Positions 62,636-64,000 of a DNA stretch of 64,000 nt are shown piece after piece. The translations under genes were made by a program, and so were the position numbers. The notes below the pieces were generated by a model that was not told the DNA's origin, did not search any database, and saw only the letters and a list, made by a program, of their open reading frames with translations. Each line of letters opens with the position of its first letter. Position 1 is the stretch's first letter. This stretch comes from Alphaproteobacteria bacterium (GTDB lineage: Bacteria; Pseudomonadota; Alphaproteobacteria; UBA6615): positions 422,939 through 486,938 of the forward strand of contig JAJFIX010000031.1 in assembly GCA_021774575.1 (NCBI GenBank), given 5' to 3'.

Positions 62636-63703
62636 TTAGGATTCGCTCGCCAAGCCATACCTTCGGCTTTTTCGCGCTTCGCCATACTGAGCTAGAAAGC
62701 CGCTCTTGACCCACCCATTACAGAGGTTGAGTGCCGTGCGGCGGTGAATTCCAAGATGTTCGGCGATCTGCTTTGTCGTGATGGTGGAATCTGTTTCAAA
62801 CAATATAAGAATTTGCCGTTGGCGCGCATCTAATTTTCTGAGCGCTTTTTCTTGATCTGTGTTTTGTTTTTTTGCCCCTTCGTTCGCCTTGGCTCTAACG
62901 ACTGAAAAGGCGTCTGCCATACCCAGGCAGAAATATTCCAGCCAACCGGAAAGGTCTGCGTCTTCTCGTCCCATATAATAATTATGCGATGGCCCGACGG
63001 AGAGCGCCTCGTAATAGGCACCCAAATCGCGGGCATAATATTCCTCCAGCGAATAGATCCCCTTCAGACCATAGCCCGCGTGATGAAGAAGCAAATTTGT
63101 GAGCAAACGCGCTGTTCGACCGTTGCCGTCATAATAAGGGTGTATGGTTGCGAACTGGTAATGCGCGAGCCCCGCCATAGCCGGAGCCGGAAGTTCACGC
63201 GACGTTTGTTGCTCTGTAAGCCACTTGACCAGTTCCGTCATAAGGCCGGGTACATCCTTGGCCTCAGGAGGCATATAGACAATGCCGCCCGACACACTAT
63301 CGCGGATAACATTTTGCCCGTCACGATAAGGGGTCGCCTTCTTAACGCCGGTCATGACAAGCCCATGCAGCGTTTTAATATGTGTTTCTGTCAGCTTCCC
63401 TCTGTCTGAGATAAGACCATCCGCATAATCAAGCGCCTGGTAATAGTTCCGCACCTCATCCTCATCTCGTTCCCGATTTGGGAAGGTACCGCCTTGCAGA
63501 ACCACTTCCTGGACCTGCTCTTGCGTCAAACGATTCCCTTCAATCTGGGTCGAATAGTGAGTGGAAATAAGGCGTGCGCTCTTACGCAGGCTATCAAGCA
63601 GCTGAACGGTTATCGGCAAACCGGAAACCGCCTGCCGGCAGGCTTCGATCTCCATAAGTGCCTTGCTCAAACGGGGGCTGATTTGAAATTTTGGCTGAAA
63701 CAT
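62636..63703 (-). CDS. Fic family protein (AMPylase-type) with C-terminal winged HTH
   Basis: Fic motif HPYYDGNGRTARLL; inhibitory-helix-like THYSTQIEGNRLT; C-terminal HTH STITTKQIAEHLGIHRRTALNLCNGWVKSGFL. Confidence 0.94.
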   Translation of the reverse strand: MFQPKFQISPRLSKALMEIEACRQAVSGLPITVQLLDSLRKSARLISTHYSTQIEGNRLTQEQVQEVVLQGGTFPNRERDEDEVRNYYQALDYADGLISDRGKLTETHIKTLHGLVMTGVKKATPYRDGQNVIRDSVSGGIVYMPPEAKDVPGLMTELVKWLTEQQTSRELPAPAMAGLAHYQFATIHPYYDGNGRTARLLTNLLLHHAGYGLKGIYSLEEYYARDLGAYYEALSVGPSHNYYMGREDADLSGWLEYFCLGMADAFSVVRAKANEGAKKQNTDQEKALRKLDARQRQILILFETDSTITTKQIAEHLGIHRRTALNLCNGWVKSGFLAQYGEARKSRRYGLASES

Positions 63704-63934
63704 GAAACTCCTGACGCTCCAGCCATTATATCTGAGATTCTCAAAAACTTCCAATAAACTGCCAATAAATGCTCAAATAATTCCAATATTCTTTGAACGG
63801 CTAAGGCGATTCCAACACTGCTAACGGCGAAACGCTAAATTATGGACATCATGGGAAGACTGTCCGTCATCATATAAAATGGAACAAACAACGGCCTGAT
63901 CTAAAGGAGGATCTGGCCCATCTGGTTCAAGATA

Positions 63935-64000
63935 TTAAGCGGCGTATTTGCGGTATTGCAAGCGCCGGTTCTCCATCGTTTTGAGTTTGATCCTTTCGCG
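63935..64000 (-). CDS. C-terminal fragment of a CDS running off the window, possibly a transposase
   Basis: Open minus frame RERIKLKTMENRRLQYRKYAA* reaching the window edge. Confidence 0.25.
   Translation of the reverse strand, partial: RERIKLKTMENRRLQYRKYAA

Overview
The window is a 64 kb stretch of what looks like an alphaproteobacterial chromosome (inferred from gene content and order, not tested phylogenetically). It is mostly housekeeping genes: lpxC-bamD-recN-ligA, pepP-like, prmA, a UvrD/PcrA helicase, an Fe(III)-type ABC transporter, grxC, comF, mutT, argJ, a parvulin PPIase, secA, a PCD and csp. Accessory material sits between them. Main points of interest: (1) a ~2.97 kb IS1-family-like element (about 51139-54105) bounded by ~22 bp inverted repeats. 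Besides the transposase it carries five passenger ORFs, including a three-gene overlapping operon (RelE/HigB-like candidate, XRE-type HTH, putative immunity/regulator-like protein), so it is a candidate mobile addiction module. (2) A TPP riboswitch (minus strand, about 44664-44755) directly upstream of a four-cistron Liv/HAAT-type ABC transporter with a LivM-LivG fusion, divergent from a tctCBA / ThDP-enzyme / kynA / GFA operon. (3) A hairpin presenting CUCCUCCC in its loop (9096-9136), resembling alphaproteobacterial 'cuckoo'/anti-Shine-Dalgarno RNAs, in the leader of a small ORF. (4) A run of three Fe(II)/2OG oxygenases inserted in an otherwise familiar comF-grxC-DUF1178 neighbourhood, with a paralog 14 kb away. 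(5) A decaying defence/TA region (60-64 kb): XRE antitoxin remnant, AbiEi-like gene followed by a frameshifted and truncated AbiEii remnant, and a Fic protein. (6) A complete IS5/IS1031-like element (17392-18322) with TTA target duplication. No CRISPR array, rRNA or complete tRNA was seen. All family names come from reading the translated sequences; no database search was run.
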